DNA from: Siphlonurus alternatus
Lineage: Eukaryota; Arthropoda; Insecta; Ephemeroptera; Siphlonuridae
Assembly: GCA_949825025.1 (NCBI GenBank)
Contig: OX463781.1
Location: forward strand, 35,977,537-36,041,536
DNA length: 64,000 nt
Direction of reading: 5' to 3'
Shown here: positions 28,703 to 41,848 of the stretch, piece by piece
Layout: every line of letters begins with the position of its first letter
Position numbering within the stretch: position 1 is the first letter of the stretch
Notes under the pieces: generated by a model
Seen by the model: the letters and a program-made list of their open reading frames with translations, nothing else
Database searches by the model: none
What the model was told of the DNA's origin: nothing
Translations under genes and position numbers: made by a program

Positions 28703-28796
28703 ATGTGCGCGCACACAGCTTCGTATTGTACGCCTTCATACAGTATAATAAGAAATTTACTAGTAGGACCGTTTCTAAAAAAGAAACGTACGATCC
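28703..28796 (+). repeat. Short dispersed repeat, copy 1
   Basis: GCGCACACAGCTTCGTATTG, GCCTTCATAC..., and AAAAAAGAAACGTACGAT recur in order at 32419-32514. Confidence 0.6.
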
Positions 28797-29759
28797 GACC
28801 GCACGCTTACAGATCCCCGACTGCAGATATAAAAGTCTATGTGCGACCCGCCTAGGTGTTGCTATTTGCAGCAGGAGTACAACATTTTATTTGGTATGTA
28901 AAAATAAGACAAGGCATTTATAGTATTTAATTATTTATGCAACATTACTAATATGTTTATAATAATAAAAAATTAGAGCGCGGAAAAAAGTCATTTTGCC
29001 TTTTTGTGCACATGAGGACTATTTTGTTGTCATTTAGGATGTCCACCGATCTCCGGAAGTGGATTAAAATTAGCCTATATATAAAAAGACTATTAAGACT
29101 ATTTTTGGATTTTGAGACTTTTTTTGGCAAAAGATGACTTTTTGTGACTTTTTGGCATATTTTTAGTGCATTTCAGCTCTTTTCTTCATATTGTCAAAAA
29201 AAAAAATAATAAATAAATAAATAAAAGGAAGGTAAAGAAACTTAAGACACTAAAGAAACAAAGACTTCAGTCTGTGTAAGGGAATAAGGGAAGTCTGTGT
29301 AAAGAAATATAAGAAAAAACAAAACTTTTAAACACACTTTTAAATAGCACTTTTGATCAATGTTACCAGCACCAAATTAAAATAAGACATATTATATATA
29401 CATTATAATTTATAATATATATATAATTATATATAAATAATATTTCATTTGCTATATATTCAAATTATTATTTTTTAGTTGAAATTTTATTTTATTTGTG
29501 TTGAATGTATTTAATTTCGATTTCTTGAACTGGAAAAGTATAAAATTGATCTAAATTATTAAATCCTTAGTGATCTCAATAAGTCCGTTCTTTAGTACAC
29601 AATCTAATGATAATATACATAGGTATTTTTTTATTTTCCTTGTATATTACCTGTACAAATTGTTCCTTTAATTTTTTATTCGTGTATCGATTATGCATTT
29701 ATGTCAAGATCTAATTACTTTTTTAACTATAAAAAAAATACATGTTATTTTAAAACTTA
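28797..29759. other. AT-rich sequence; T-rich pseudo-repeats
   Basis: Repeated GACTTTTTGTGACTTTTTGG-like stretches at 29090-29165, echoed at 34980-35100 (AAAAGTGACTTTTTTATAG). No gene seen. Confidence 0.4.
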
Positions 29760-30037
29760 ATAGACCACTTGCAAAACCCTGTTTTAGCAAAAATTTGACA
29801 AACTCACACATCCAGTTTTCATTGTTGATGTTCATTAATTATGTGTGTAAATAATGTTTATATTTTGGACCTTATGGGAAATTTACGATTTTCACACACG
29901 GATTTCAATATAAATATATTACAAACGTACAAAATGAACACACACAGTCAACAACAACAACAACAACAATGAATTGGGTATGTACCTGAGTTTGTTTATG
30001 TTTTGCTAAAACAGGGTTTTACAAGAAGTAGTCTATT
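29760..30037. mobile_element. Hairpin MITE
   Basis: TAGACCACTTGCAAAACCCTG and TTTTAGCAAAA at the left are inverted at the right (TTTTGCTAAAACAGGG, AGTAGTCTATT). Interior includes a (CAA)n run at about 29951-29968. Confidence 0.65.
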
Positions 30038-30636
30038 GTTTCATCTGTATGGCATAATATTAAATCATATCAGTATGTTGACAATGGTTCTAATCCAATA
30101 TATAGTTTGGTAATGGTTTTACTCCGCCAAATCATTTTTAGTGCTGATCTACCTGAAAATGTAATTTTGAACTCTTAATAATAAGTATATAATAATAAAA
30201 CTGTAGTAATAATATTTATGCCTAGATTGCTCTATGTAAATATATATTATTTTGTTTTAAATTATTATACGTTAAATTTATTCTTGTATTTTTGTATATT
30301 TTATTTTTATTATTATTTTTTTTTTACTTTTTTAAATTGACATGATCTAATTGTAAGTTTGTACATTATGTACAACCATAATAATTGAATCAGGAAACAG
30401 TTCATGGTATTCCCTGCTATTAATAACGTACCGTACAATATGGACAACCTTCATGACAAATTCTAATGCATATTTGAAGAAAGGACCTCAAGTGATGTAT
30501 TGTGAATTATTAATATTATATTTAACCTTAACACCCTTAAAATCGTGCTCCGTGATGTCATAGTCATGCAAATATGCAACACGTAAGCATATAGGGAAAG
30601 ATGTTTGACTATGACGTCACAGCAGCTTTGTTTTCA

Positions 30637-30962
30637 ATGGAGTATAGATTTCGTTTTTTTTTATATTGCAGAAATGGATAGAGCGTGCAAAGTTATGCTA
30701 CCCTGATTTTTTCAGATTTTTTAGAGCCCGGGAAGTATTTTTGAAAATTTTTTGAAAGTTTTTTGTGACGTCACGAGGCGCCACTTCTTAAGAAAAAGAT
30801 ATGACTTGCCGCCTCGTGACGTCACAAAAAACACTTTCAATAATTTTTTAAAAATAGTTCCCAGGCTCGAAAAAATCTGAAAAAATCAGGGTAGCATAAC
30901 TTTGCACGCTCTATCTACCCATTTCTGTTATAAAAAAAAAAAAATGAGGTCGATACTCCATT
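30637..30962. mobile_element. Hairpin MITE, family B, inserted in a family A MITE
   Basis: ATGGAGTATAGA ... ATACTCCAT ends, and arms with GCAAAGTTATGCTACCCTGA and its inverse GGGTAGCATAACTTTGCACG. The core contains GTGACGTCACGAGGCG and its mirror. It interrupts a family A element (30525-30636 continuing at 30963). Confidence 0.75.
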
Positions 30963-30974
30963 TTGAGGGTGTTA

Positions 30975-31566
30975 AGGTGGATTTTCATGAGCGATTTCCA
31001 GCCTGCGACGCGAATAAAACGCACTTGCTATACTATCTATTGGCGGCCATATTTGGTGATTAAAAGAAAAAAAAACATCGTAATTAAGGTAGAGATAACG
31101 TCGAACAGCAGGCTGTTCGACGTAATCCCCTTTGATAAACCTTAGCAAATTGACAGAAATTCTGAAAAATTTTTGAGAGGCTGATTAGTGCCTAAAAGCC
31201 ATAGAAAAAGTTTCAAAAACATTTAACGAGACGATTTTTTAAATTAATTTTTTAGTTTGGCTCTCCATGGGAAAGTCCTATGCTGAAAATTAAAAAAATT
31301 AATTAAAAAAAAAAAATCAGCTCGTTAAACTGTTTTGAAATTGTTTCTATGGCTTTTAGGCACTAATATCTGCCACTCAAAAAAATTTCAGAATTTTTGT
31401 CAATTTGCTAAGGTTTACATGTTAATCAAAGGGGATTACGTCGAACAGCTGTTCGGCGTTATCTCTACCTGAACGCGATTTCCGGTGAATTTACCGCCGC
31501 ATAGGATTTCCCAGTTTTTACGTCAAATCACGCTGCGTCGCCGTTGCCGCCCATGACAATTCACCT
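30975..31566. mobile_element. Family C MITE, copy 1, carrying a family D insertion
   Basis: Starts AGGTGGATTTTCATGAGCG and ends CATGACAATTCACCT. With the 31087-31470 insert removed, the remainder is colinear with the neighbouring family C copy. It is GC-richer than its surroundings, with many GCG and CGC trinucleotides. Confidence 0.65.
31087..31470. mobile_element. Family D MITE
   Basis: Ends AGGTAGAGATAACGTCGAAC ... CGTTATCTCTACCT. Arms share ATTACGTCGAACAGC, CTTAGCAAATTGACA and GCCATAGAAA in both orientations. A relative lies at 63179-63571. Confidence 0.75.
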
Positions 31567-31569
31567 TTA

Positions 31570-31788
31570 AGGCGGATTCAGATGGCGACAACGGCGATGC
31601 GACGCAATTTTGACACAAAAGCTGTGAAATCTTATGTCGTGAGCGAATTCGCGGTTGCGTCGGCGAATATCGCGTTTAATTACGATGCTCTTTTTTTAAT
31701 CGCCAAATATGGCCGCCAATGGATGTTACAGCAAGTGCGCATTATTCGCTTCGCGTCGCCTGATAAAAATCGCCATGTGAATCCACCT
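31570..31788. mobile_element. Family C MITE, copy 2
   Basis: A 219-bp element starting AGGCGGATTCAGATGGCGAC and ending CGCCATGTGAATCCACCT. Internal similarity to copy 1 includes the TTGGCGGCCATATTTGG block in inverse. The open reading frame across it is a by-product of its GC-rich arms. Confidence 0.65.
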
Positions 31789-32418
31789 TAGAGTGTTAAA
31801 AATAAACCTGAAAAAATTGACAATATACATTACTCAAAGTCCTGTATCCAAATATGTAATAAAAATAATCAAAATGGTGATTTTAATTTTAAAAGCGTTG
31901 CTAAAAGTCCCAGTCATATAAAAAATATGAACCAATGGTATAGAGGTAAATGGTACAAAGGTAAATTAATTTAAAACAGGTGTAAATGACTGCTAAATGT
32001 AGCAAAAGGTGGACTCCTTTGTATTGTAAATTTAATTTTATTAACTTAACGTATTGCAATACCACCCAGAGCTATCTCAATATTTTACTTTATGCAAGTG
32101 ATCTTAATTGCTATATATTGCGAGAAATCAATATTCCGGATATGTAACTGTAACTGTAGAACAGTACACTGGCTGGCAAGTGTGTTTGATATGTAAATAA
32201 TATATATACACTGTATAATATTATATTATTATACAATATCATCAGCGTATATGTCATCAGCAGGCACAACCAATATAGTAGCCTTCATTGCTTTCATTTT
32301 GTATTTTTTATCTAAAAAAAACTACCCTTATTTATAATATAACTATATTATTATTTTCCTATAAAACAGCAAATTTCATGCATTTATGATTTAAAAAGTA
32401 AGAACCTAAAATCGATCA

Positions 32419-32514
32419 GGTGTAGCCGCGCACACAGCTTCGTATCTTATAATATATGCCTTCGAATGATATGAAATTTAGAATCGGTTCAATTTTAAAA
32501 AAGAAACGTACGAT
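32419..32514 (+). repeat. Short dispersed repeat, copy 2
   Basis: GCGCACACAGCTTCGTATCT ... AAAAAAGAAACGTACGATGG; same layout as 28703-28796. It abuts the left arm of the inverted duplication. Confidence 0.6.
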
Positions 32515-33027
32515 GGACATGCAGTCAAATTAATTTGATATTCCTGATGAAAGAACCGGAAATGAAAAATTTGTCTCCTTCCTATATAAAGTTTGAATTT
32601 TTGCAGAGAGACTACTGATTTACTGACTGAATAACATATATTGGTAGAATTTAAAAATCCACTATCAGACATGAACACCGGAAATCATTCATATCCGGCT
32701 AATTTAAGCGGGATTGCAATAATTATAAATATGACTGTAAGCCGGGTTGGATTTACACAGATTCGTATTTCTACGATTGTAAATAACTATATTTAAAATA
32801 TATTTACATTCATATTTATAATTATTGCAATCCCGCTTAAATTAGCCGGATATGAATGATTTCCGGTGTTCATGTCTGATAGTGGATTTTTCAATTTTGC
32901 AAATAAATTCTCTAGATGCAGTCAGTAATCTCTCTGCAAAAGTTCAAACTCCTAATAAAAATTAAAGATAAACCTTTCATTTCCGGTTCTTTCAGCAGGA
33001 ATATCAAATTAATTTGACTGTCCATAT
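32512..33027. repeat. Large inverted duplication including part of an exon-like segment
   Basis: Left arm 32512-32733 and right arm 32810-33027 are inverted copies; the innermost 80 bp (TCCACTATCAGACATGAAC, GCTAATTTAAGCGGGATTGC) are almost identical and the outer parts more diverged. The right arm ends within the exon-like segment 32974-33175. Confidence 0.75.
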
Positions 33028-33175
33028 TTACAAATCCTGACATATAAAGCTTAACGCCAGGTTCCAGTACAACAGTTTCATAGGACAAACTAATCGAGGA
33101 AAATTGTTTATCGGGAGTGGAGCCATGCAGAGGCACACCCAGTTGCTTTATTTGAAAGATGGTGTTCCTATCCCC
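32974..33175 (-). pseudogene. Exon-like open segment of unknown identity
   Basis: On the minus strand a T-rich tract ending TTCAG at 33176 is followed by 202 bases open in one frame (67 codons plus 1 nt) and then AAAG|GTTTAT, giving acceptor- and donor-like edges. Residues such as QIKQLGVPLHGSTPDKQFSS and ETVVLEPGVKLYMSGFVN look like ordinary protein rather than repeat translation, with a faint resemblance to beta-rich lectin folds that I do not trust. Part of it is duplicated inverted in the left arm (32512-32590). It could be a captured host exon, a pseudogene relic or chance; no neighbouring exons were found. Confidence 0.3.
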
Positions 33176-33607
33176 CTGAAAAAAATAATCTTCTGACAAT
33201 GAGACTTTTGCAAGTTTCAAAACCAAATAAGGAAATAATGTAAAGTATTGAGTTCTTCTGGTTACTTCCAAAAGGAGGGACTACACATCAGCAGTGGCAT
33301 AGCCAAGCAAGGGGGGGGGGGTCGGGGTTTAACCCCCCCCCACATGAAGACTGGATATAATGACTGGATATAAGAAGAAAAAGTGAAAAATTATAGAAAT
33401 TTGAAAAAAAAATGTTAAATAAAAAATTAAAATTTAGGGGATATCAAGTAATCTTTTCTTTAAAACTAGGGGTGGGGTGTAAACTCGCCTACGCTCGTTT
33501 GGTTTCAAGTCTTTTAATTAATTTTGTCAATCATATGTTGCCATCTATATAAGTATTCAGTACGTGATATCATAACGGTATTTTAATGCAAAATGGACAA
33601 CCTACAT

Positions 33608-33863
33608 GAAAATTTTTTATTACAGAAATGAATTGAAGGTACCAAATTATGCTACTTTGATTTTGTCCCGATTTTTTTGAAACCCAGAACTATTTTTAAA
33701 TAATTATTAAATGTGCTGCCACGCCCCCTGGAGGCGTCAACAGGCGTCTCTGTCCTATCCTTTTTATTAACGATTCAGGGGTGCCAACTTAAATTACAGA
33801 ACGTTCAATAATTATTTTAAAATAGTTGCAGGACTCATAAAAATCTAAAACATTTCAGAGTAG
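33608..33863. mobile_element. Hairpin MITE, family B, right end lost
   Basis: The left arm (AAATTATGCTACTTTGAT, TATTTTTAAATAATTATTAA) and most of the right arm (AATAATTATTTTAAAATAGT) are present; the terminal part of the right arm is replaced by 5S-SINE copy 2. Confidence 0.6.
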
Positions 33864-34035
33864 AGGTGGAGCGTGGCGTTATGCATTGACCGGTTCTCGT
33901 TAGATCACTGAAGTCAGGCTACGTCAAGCGTGGTTAGTACTTGGATGGGTGACCATTTCAAGTATAAAAATACGCCGCTCCCTCCCTGGGATAAATTCGT
34001 CTTGCTTCCCACCCATGCAGTGCATTGATGCACTT
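33864..34035 (+). mobile_element. 5S-rRNA-headed SINE, copy 2, 3'-truncated or different body
   Basis: 5S-derived head (GTTAGATCACTGAAGTCAGG, GTTAGTACTTGGATGGGTG) and the first part of the body up to TGATGCACTT, after which similarity to the other copies ends. Its left edge cuts into a hairpin MITE (33608-33863) whose last ~45 bp are missing. Confidence 0.75.
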
Positions 34036-34594
34036 CCAAATCTCTCAGCCCTATGTTGACAGATATTATAGTGTTTTAAATTAGCGAAGATGAACAGGCT
34101 CAGATAACGACTCAGACACAGTTGTTAGGCCCCTACTATTTCATTATTATTAATATTTATTTTATTTTATTTAATAATTTTTTTAAGGAGTTTGGGGAGA
34201 TTCGAGTTAATTATTTTCTTAGCGTCCGGTCGTGATCGAGCGAGCAAGGCAATGGGCTTACTCCGGACACTGTCCATCTTCAACACAAAGAGGTGGCCAG
34301 TTGTAATTAAACCTCGTAATGCTATGATGACCGAACGCAAATCGCCCCTGAAAGTAGGCAACCACAACCTACATGCCCCTGAAAGTATGCAACCCGCATT
34401 AATTACACCTTAATTTTATAACCCCCCCTAGACCTAATTGGGTGTAAATCCGAGCATTATTTACGAAAATAATCAATTTTATATAAAATTATAATAATAA
34501 TTATAATTTTATATAAGGTAGTTTGCTTGGAATGTGCTACCATGGCATCTCCATCTATGGGATGAATATCAAACTTCTGAATGTCTACAATATC

Positions 34595-34800
34595 TGTGCT
34601 CACGTGATTCCATTTGCGGGCGGCCACCATCTTGAAACCATCTTACGCACATATGCGCGCACTTGCGTGGATATTCGCATGCGCATTTTCGCGGACCAAT
34701 CTTCGCGCGAATTTCACATCACTGCACTGAACAGTCAGATCCCCTTTTGCAATGTTGCTTCTAAACAGAAGCAGCCAATGGGATGGCAGCAGTCACACAA
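34595..34800 (+). promoter_or_regulatory. Candidate TATA-less promoter (YY1-, NRF1-, CCAAT-like)
   Basis: GGCGGCCACCATCTTG (34618-34634) resembles a YY1 site, CGCATGCGCAT (34676-34686) an NRF1 site, with CCAAT at 34696-34700 and 34774-34778 and several CpGs. This set is typical of housekeeping promoters. No exon downstream was recognised, and a repeat origin cannot be excluded. Confidence 0.3.
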
Positions 34801-35642
34801 AGAAAGTTAATAATTTCAAAGCATTGGTAATATGCAAAAGCTTCAGTCAATCCCAGTTAGCAGAACTCTTTCTACCAATGGTAGACTTGCCTTTTTCCAC
34901 CAACATTCAAACTTGGACGACAAAGAAGCTGTTGAAGTTGGTAACCATACTTTTGATACGCCTTTTTGCTGCATTTTCTAAAAAAAAAGTGACTTTTTTA
35001 TAGACAATTTTTAAAAAAAAGTGACTCTTTTGTAGACAATTTTCCAAAAATAAGTAGACTTTTTAGGCGCCTATTTTTCGAAAAAAATGTGACTTTTTTC
35101 CGAGCTATAATAATAATATTTTGTTTATTACAATATCGATATTACGCATGCAGCCTAAGTATCACATATAATATTACATATTGATTCATTACGTAAAAAT
35201 TATTTTTTATATAGTGAATAATGTTATATATTGCTTTTTATAATGTATGATATAAATATATATATATATTTTATATATAATATATTATGTATTGTTTAAA
35301 TTATTAAATTGTATTGAATACCTCCATCTTAATAAGTATTAGGTCGTTGCCGTCGTTGGGGTGGTATAATATATGTATTCATTAAAATTATAATGTAATA
35401 ATATTCTAATATTATAATATTTATAATGTTATAAAAGTTATTGAAAATGTGCCATGCAAGACAGTAAGAAAGATTAATTAGTCGTCAGACGGACCATTCG
35501 CTTTTTCATGTTCGCTCCTACTGTTTGTTTACCCTCCTTTGCAACCACATCCACAACACAGAGCCTCCTGCGAGGGGGACAAAAAGAAGCGTGCCATGTG
35601 CACCGTCGATATGACGTCAAACCTTTTAAAATTTTAGGTTCG

Positions 35643-35753
35643 AAATGTGGGCATAATAATAAAATCTAGTCAAAAATTTGTTCACCTAAAATCGAAATTA
35701 CAAGAGAGAAAGCTATATTGAACAAAAAAAAGTCTGGGGTGACCCTGTCTTTA
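35643..35753 (-). repeat. Dispersed repeat, copy 2
   Basis: Inverse of 25636-25752 (GGGCATAATAATAAAATCTA ... GGGGTGACCCTGTCTTTA). Confidence 0.7.
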
Positions 35754-35924
35754 ATTTGTCTTCATGGTATCGGTAACGTTGTATATTTTATGTTGAATTT
35801 GTGGAATGAAGGTCTTTTCTTATCACTCGTACCTCTTGATGCCAAGTGTCTTTTATGGCTTCACCCAAAAGGCCTATGTATAATATAGGCACTTTATATG
35901 TTCCCTTTTGTATACAGTTCTCAT

Positions 35925-36000
35925 CAGATCACCAAAGTCAAGTTGGAGAGATAACCATTTTCGATAACAATCACGCTGCTCTCATGAAAAAGAGGTAAAT
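35925..36000 (+). repeat. Decayed 5S-SINE head
   Basis: TTCTCATCAGATCACCAAAGTCAAG followed shortly by a shortened GATAACCATTTTCGATAACAATCACGCTGCTC recalls the head of the other SINE copies, with most of the 5S middle lost. (Shown blocks are partial.) Weak but specific. Confidence 0.4.
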
Positions 36001-37533
<1,533 letters not shown>

Positions 37534-37670
37534 TCTCTCCTCTCTCTCCTCTCTCATCTCTCTTCTCCTCTCTCTCTCTCTCTCTCCTCTCTTCCTTATT
37601 TTCAGTTTCTTTTCTATGTAAGCTTGATTTTTTAAAGAATGAGAGAAGCCAACCAGATGCCAGAGAGAGA

Positions 37671-37727
<57 letters not shown>
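37534..37727. repeat. (CT)n and (GA)n microsatellites in inverse order
   Basis: Imperfect CT-rich 37534-37590 and GA-rich 37662-37727 flank a 70-bp unique stretch, so the region can fold back. Confidence 0.85.
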
Positions 37728-37728
<1 letters not shown>

Positions 37729-37887
37729 ATAAGGAACACAGAGTGAAAAAAAAAATGAATGTAAAGATTTTTTTTCCTTATATTATCATGTGACAGTATA
37801 GCATTCGTCAACTTTATAGGCTTTGCATAATATATATAGCGTTCATGCATGCATGCTTATATACATTCTATTATTATACTCTGTGTA

Positions 37888-37921
<34 letters not shown>

Positions 37922-38626
37922 CTCTACTTTGTGTCTCTTCTTCTATAATGTAGATAGATTCTGGTTTTACTTATATTATATTCTTATATATGCATGCACT
38001 GATGTCCAAAGCTTTTAGGTCACCATATAGCATGTATATATATATATATATATATAAAAACTTGTAATAATAAAAGACTTGGTTATATTGTTACGATTCT
38101 CCTATTATAGATTGTGGTCCAGCAATGCATTGTCATGGAAGGAAGCTGAGAGAAGCATCTTTGAATCAGAATAATGGGATGCTGGATGCATGGTGATACT
38201 GACCAACAGAAAGATTATAAATATGCATATGTCCAGTCACATTAAATAAAGACTCCAGTTACGCTTTACTGTTTGATTATAGGATGCTATACATTTTCTC
38301 ATACTCATAATAATAATGAAAAAAATAATATCCTATTGTTAATTTTATTACAGTTAAAGTTTGTCGGTTAGAAAATCTGGCCACATTTTTCACATATGTT
38401 TTATTGGTCATGGTCTTATTACAATTTTTTATTCTTCAAGGTGTTATATATTAATAGTTTATAACTGCTATTTACAGATTTTTTTTGTAAATTAAATGCA
38501 TAAAAAATGTAAAATTTATAAACGTAATGATGTCAGTAGATCATTTGACACCCTTCAGATCAAAAAAGCCTAAAACGCCATTCAGGTTGTTATCTATATA
38601 TAAGAAAACATAATACGAAGAAAATA

Positions 38627-38690
38627 CAGGGGGCATACATGACCAAAATGTGTCAATTGCCCCAAAATACCAACCAATCAATCATCAATC
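38627..38690 (+). repeat. Dispersed repeat with CCAAnn tail, copy 1
   Basis: GGGGGCATACATGACC, AAAATGTGTCAATTGCCCCA and AATACCAACCAATCAATCA; inverse copy at 41294-41355 and a related copy at 54695-54750. Confidence 0.6.
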
Positions 38691-38914
38691 CAATCGAATA
38701 AATATAATCGTAATTTTACATAATCGTAGGAATACTATGAGTGAAAATTGGATATAAGCTAGGCTTCTCAAGATTTGATTCTGCGCAGCTGAGGCTGTGT
38801 CGTGTGCCAAACCTCCTATTATAGGTTTCCATGATTTCCTGTAACTAATATTCCATCGTATGCCATGGCGAGAAGTTTGAGTAATTACCACTATAGTTTT
38901 CATTTTCAACGTTT

Positions 38915-39078
<164 letters not shown>

Positions 39079-39714
39079 ATGACTATTGCTAAATTCTAAC
39101 ATATTTTTTTCAGCTACGTATATCCTGAATATTATATATTAATTCAATTTATGTAAAAATTGACGTGATTCGATCATGCTGCATAGATAATAACCAAAAT
39201 AAAATTTGAATTTGTTATAATTTAAAATATTATATAGTAATACTGCATGAGTAAATTGTTTACTCAAATGGAATAAAAATGTTGATATTGTAAAATAAAT
39301 CAATAAGCATATATATAATATTATAATAATTATATATAAACGATTGCATGATCCAGCTGTAATTCTAACAGTGTTAGCTAATTGCTGAAGAAATTTTATA
39401 AAAGTTGAAAAATTGAACTGCAATGCATGAAGATAAAGCTGCTTCAAAATATCATAAATTTTACAAAAATTACGATAAAATTTATAAGATCTCTTTAAAT
39501 ATTTGGACGATATAATTTTTCTTCTCTAAATAAAATTATTGTTTATTTTAGTTTAAATTTTTGTAGTTTTAATTGAGTTTGTAAAAGAAGCCAACTTTAT
39601 AAAAATTTAACTATTGATATTATATAATATATGATGTAATAAATGTTGATATAGCTGACTTGCGTGTTGCAGAAGTAGGTGATATTGCAGGGGTGTGTTT
39701 TTGCTACAAAGTCA

Positions 39715-39874
39715 CTTCAGCAAAGAGGGAGACCGCCACCGCTCCGCCATGAGATTGATGAGGTTTCAGGCTACCTGCGCTCTGGCGGCGGCAACTGAGG
39801 TGACAAAAAGAAGCCCGCGGCGTCTGTGCCTGTGAGATAGCGCGGGGAGCGATGGCTTCGTCGCCCGTGTGAGT

Positions 39875-39875
<1 letters not shown>
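39715..39875. other. GC-rich, CpG-containing patch beside (GA)n
   Basis: About 160 bp with CGCCATGAGATTG, CTCTGGCGGCGGC and CGCGGGGAGCGATGG; open frames through it are short and end in the microsatellite. GACAAAAAGAAG is shared with 35578-35589. Confidence 0.25.

Positions 39876-39942
<67 letters not shown>
39876..39942. repeat. (GA)n microsatellite
   Basis: About 33 GA units beside a GC-rich patch. Confidence 0.95.
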
Positions 39943-39947
<5 letters not shown>

Positions 39948-40644
39948 GGAGGTCGCGAGGCAGGTAGCCAGGAGGAATGCTATACGAAAAATCGAGTGTC
40001 ATATACATATATAAAAACCCGTTGAGCTGCTTTATACAGTACGAGATCTAAAAAGCAAGTATCACAGCTTTATAACATGACAGTTTGGCGAGCAATTTTT
40101 GTACATAATAAATAGTTGTAAAAATTATAAACCAATAAGAAATAATTACATAATATAGATGATAGTATATATAATAATGTTATACATGTATATATAAATA
40201 TTTAGTATATATATAAGGAATTAAAATCTGGTTTTTTATATTATTAAAGAATATATTTACAATTGATGTCACATAGAATTGCGCAATGTCATCTCCAATT
40301 ATTCGCTCTCTCGTCGTTGTATAAAAGTTTAGGGGGCTACTGTCACTGTATATAACGTGTGTGACTGCGCGTTTGTTAGTATATTGCGATGCAAATGTCG
40401 AACCATCTGAACAAACAAACATAGGACAATAGAGTTACAATATAGCAACGGTCTTCAAGACAAAATTCATTTCTCACATGTCTATGGTTTATATAATTAA
40501 TTCAATCTATGTGACATCCATGTTTTATATAATATAATATCATGTGTATTGTAATAAATTTTATTATATTCATGTTAAATATTATCGTTTGAATATTATA
40601 AATATATAAGGTTAAATTAATGTTATTTAAAATCATTAATCGCG

Positions 40645-40713
40645 CTTTGATTAGGGCATAGTGATTAATAAGGCTGCAAGTAAGAAATTTTCCAAGGCAA
40701 TGAGGGTACATTA
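40645..40713 (+). repeat. Diverged copy of the GGTGATTAACAA repeat
   Basis: GGGCATAGTGATTAATAAGG, GAAATTTTCCAAGGCAATGA, GGGTACA align with the 10000 and 60639 copies. Confidence 0.4.
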
Positions 40714-41293
40714 AATCTGTTTCTAAATGGAATGAGCTACATCCCCATTTAATATATTATGTGTAAAAATATAAAATAGTCTCACTGAAAGGAATTTGCA
40801 GTTTATTTAAGTTGAATTTTTTGCATTTTTTAATTATTTTTCTTGTGGACTATATTAATTCTATATCGTCTTAATATTTATTGCATGTATAGAACAATAA
40901 TAATTCTACATGTATTAAAACCAACAATTGGTGGAATTTAGATTCAGATTATTTAATTTCAATAAAGCTGATATATATTTTACTCTATAATATATATACC
41001 TATAATGTATCATGTATATTATTATCATTAATTTTTTTTTAATAAAAATTCAAATTCAAATATTTATTCCTCTCACTTACAAGACAAGTCAACATAGTAC
41101 ACATTGCATAAAAAAATAATAATATAATTATATTATTCACGTTTGTAAAAATCGTCAATTATACTGTACACATTATTATCAAATAAATGTTTTTTCACTC
41201 TCTTCTTAAAAACACTTAGATTATACTATTTTCTGATTATTTTTATGCTTTATTTGCTGTTCACATATTTTACTTCATGTATATTTTATTCTG

Positions 41294-41355
41294 CTGATTG
41301 ATTGGTTTGTATTTTGGGGCAATTGACACATTTTGATAATGCATGCCCCCTTATT
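41294..41355 (-). repeat. Dispersed repeat with CCAAnn tail, copy 2
   Basis: Inverse of the 38627 copy: TTGATTGGTTTGTATTTTGG..., GCAATTGACACATTTTGA, GCATGCCCCC. Confidence 0.6.
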
Positions 41356-41366
41356 ATTTATCCTGC

Positions 41367-41370
<4 letters not shown>

Positions 41371-41404
<34 letters not shown>
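41371..41404. repeat. (TA)n microsatellite
   Basis: About 17 units. Confidence 0.9.
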
Positions 41405-41408
<4 letters not shown>

Positions 41409-41674
41409 TACAATGAATAGCTTACTACAGCATATTTCTGCTATTGGCGTAAGCACTCAAACTTAACAACAGTATTGCTATATAAAAAACTATAATATAA
41501 AAAAACTTAATTGTTTACAGAGAAAACATTGTATAAATGGAAAAATTTACGATTCACAAAATGAATATAAAATGAAGATAACCAGCTTTTTGTCGTTATC
41601 TATAACAATTTATAATAATTCCTCACGAGTAACATATATTATCATTATTGATATTATTTAACCATGGTTAAAGT

Positions 41675-41742
41675 AATTATAATAATAATAATTTATTATT
41701 ATTATTATAATTATAATAATTATTATTATTATTATTATTATA
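41675..41742. repeat. (ATT)n / (AAT)n microsatellite
   Basis: AAT units followed by their complement ATT, forming a self-complementary tract. Confidence 0.85.
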
Positions 41743-41848
41743 CTCCTTTTAATTATAAAAATAGTGTCAAGCTTTACACAAGTGGAGGTTGCTAAAGAAC
41801 ACCCACTCATGCATCCGTTAGGTAATTGATGGCATCCTCCATCATAAT

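Larger units (their letters stand above)
30525..31860. mobile_element. Nest of four MITE families
   Basis: Outermost is a family A MITE (30525-30636 and remnants at 30963-30974 and 31789-31860). Into it went a family B MITE (30637-30962) and, separately, two head-to-tail family C MITEs (30975-31566 and 31570-31788). The first family C copy is itself split by a family D MITE (31087-31470). TA stands on both sides of the family C pair (30973-30974, 31789-31790). Confidence 0.7.

Noticed and set aside
32530..32560. Hammerhead ribozyme (CTGATGA ... GGAAAT)
   Set aside because: Stem II cannot form between CTGATGA and the GAA-like stretch, and the helices flanking the core are missing.
33864..34035. 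Genuine 5S rRNA gene
   Set aside because: Only the inner part resembles 5S rRNA; ends differ and the same SINE body follows in sister copies.
34167..34413. Overlapping frames on both strands near 34,200-34,400
   Set aside because: Both strands are open simply because the stretch lacks stops; no family resemblance on either strand.
40058..40078. miR-2 seed-like TATCACAG
   Set aside because: No complementary arm nearby and the rest of the mature sequence does not match.
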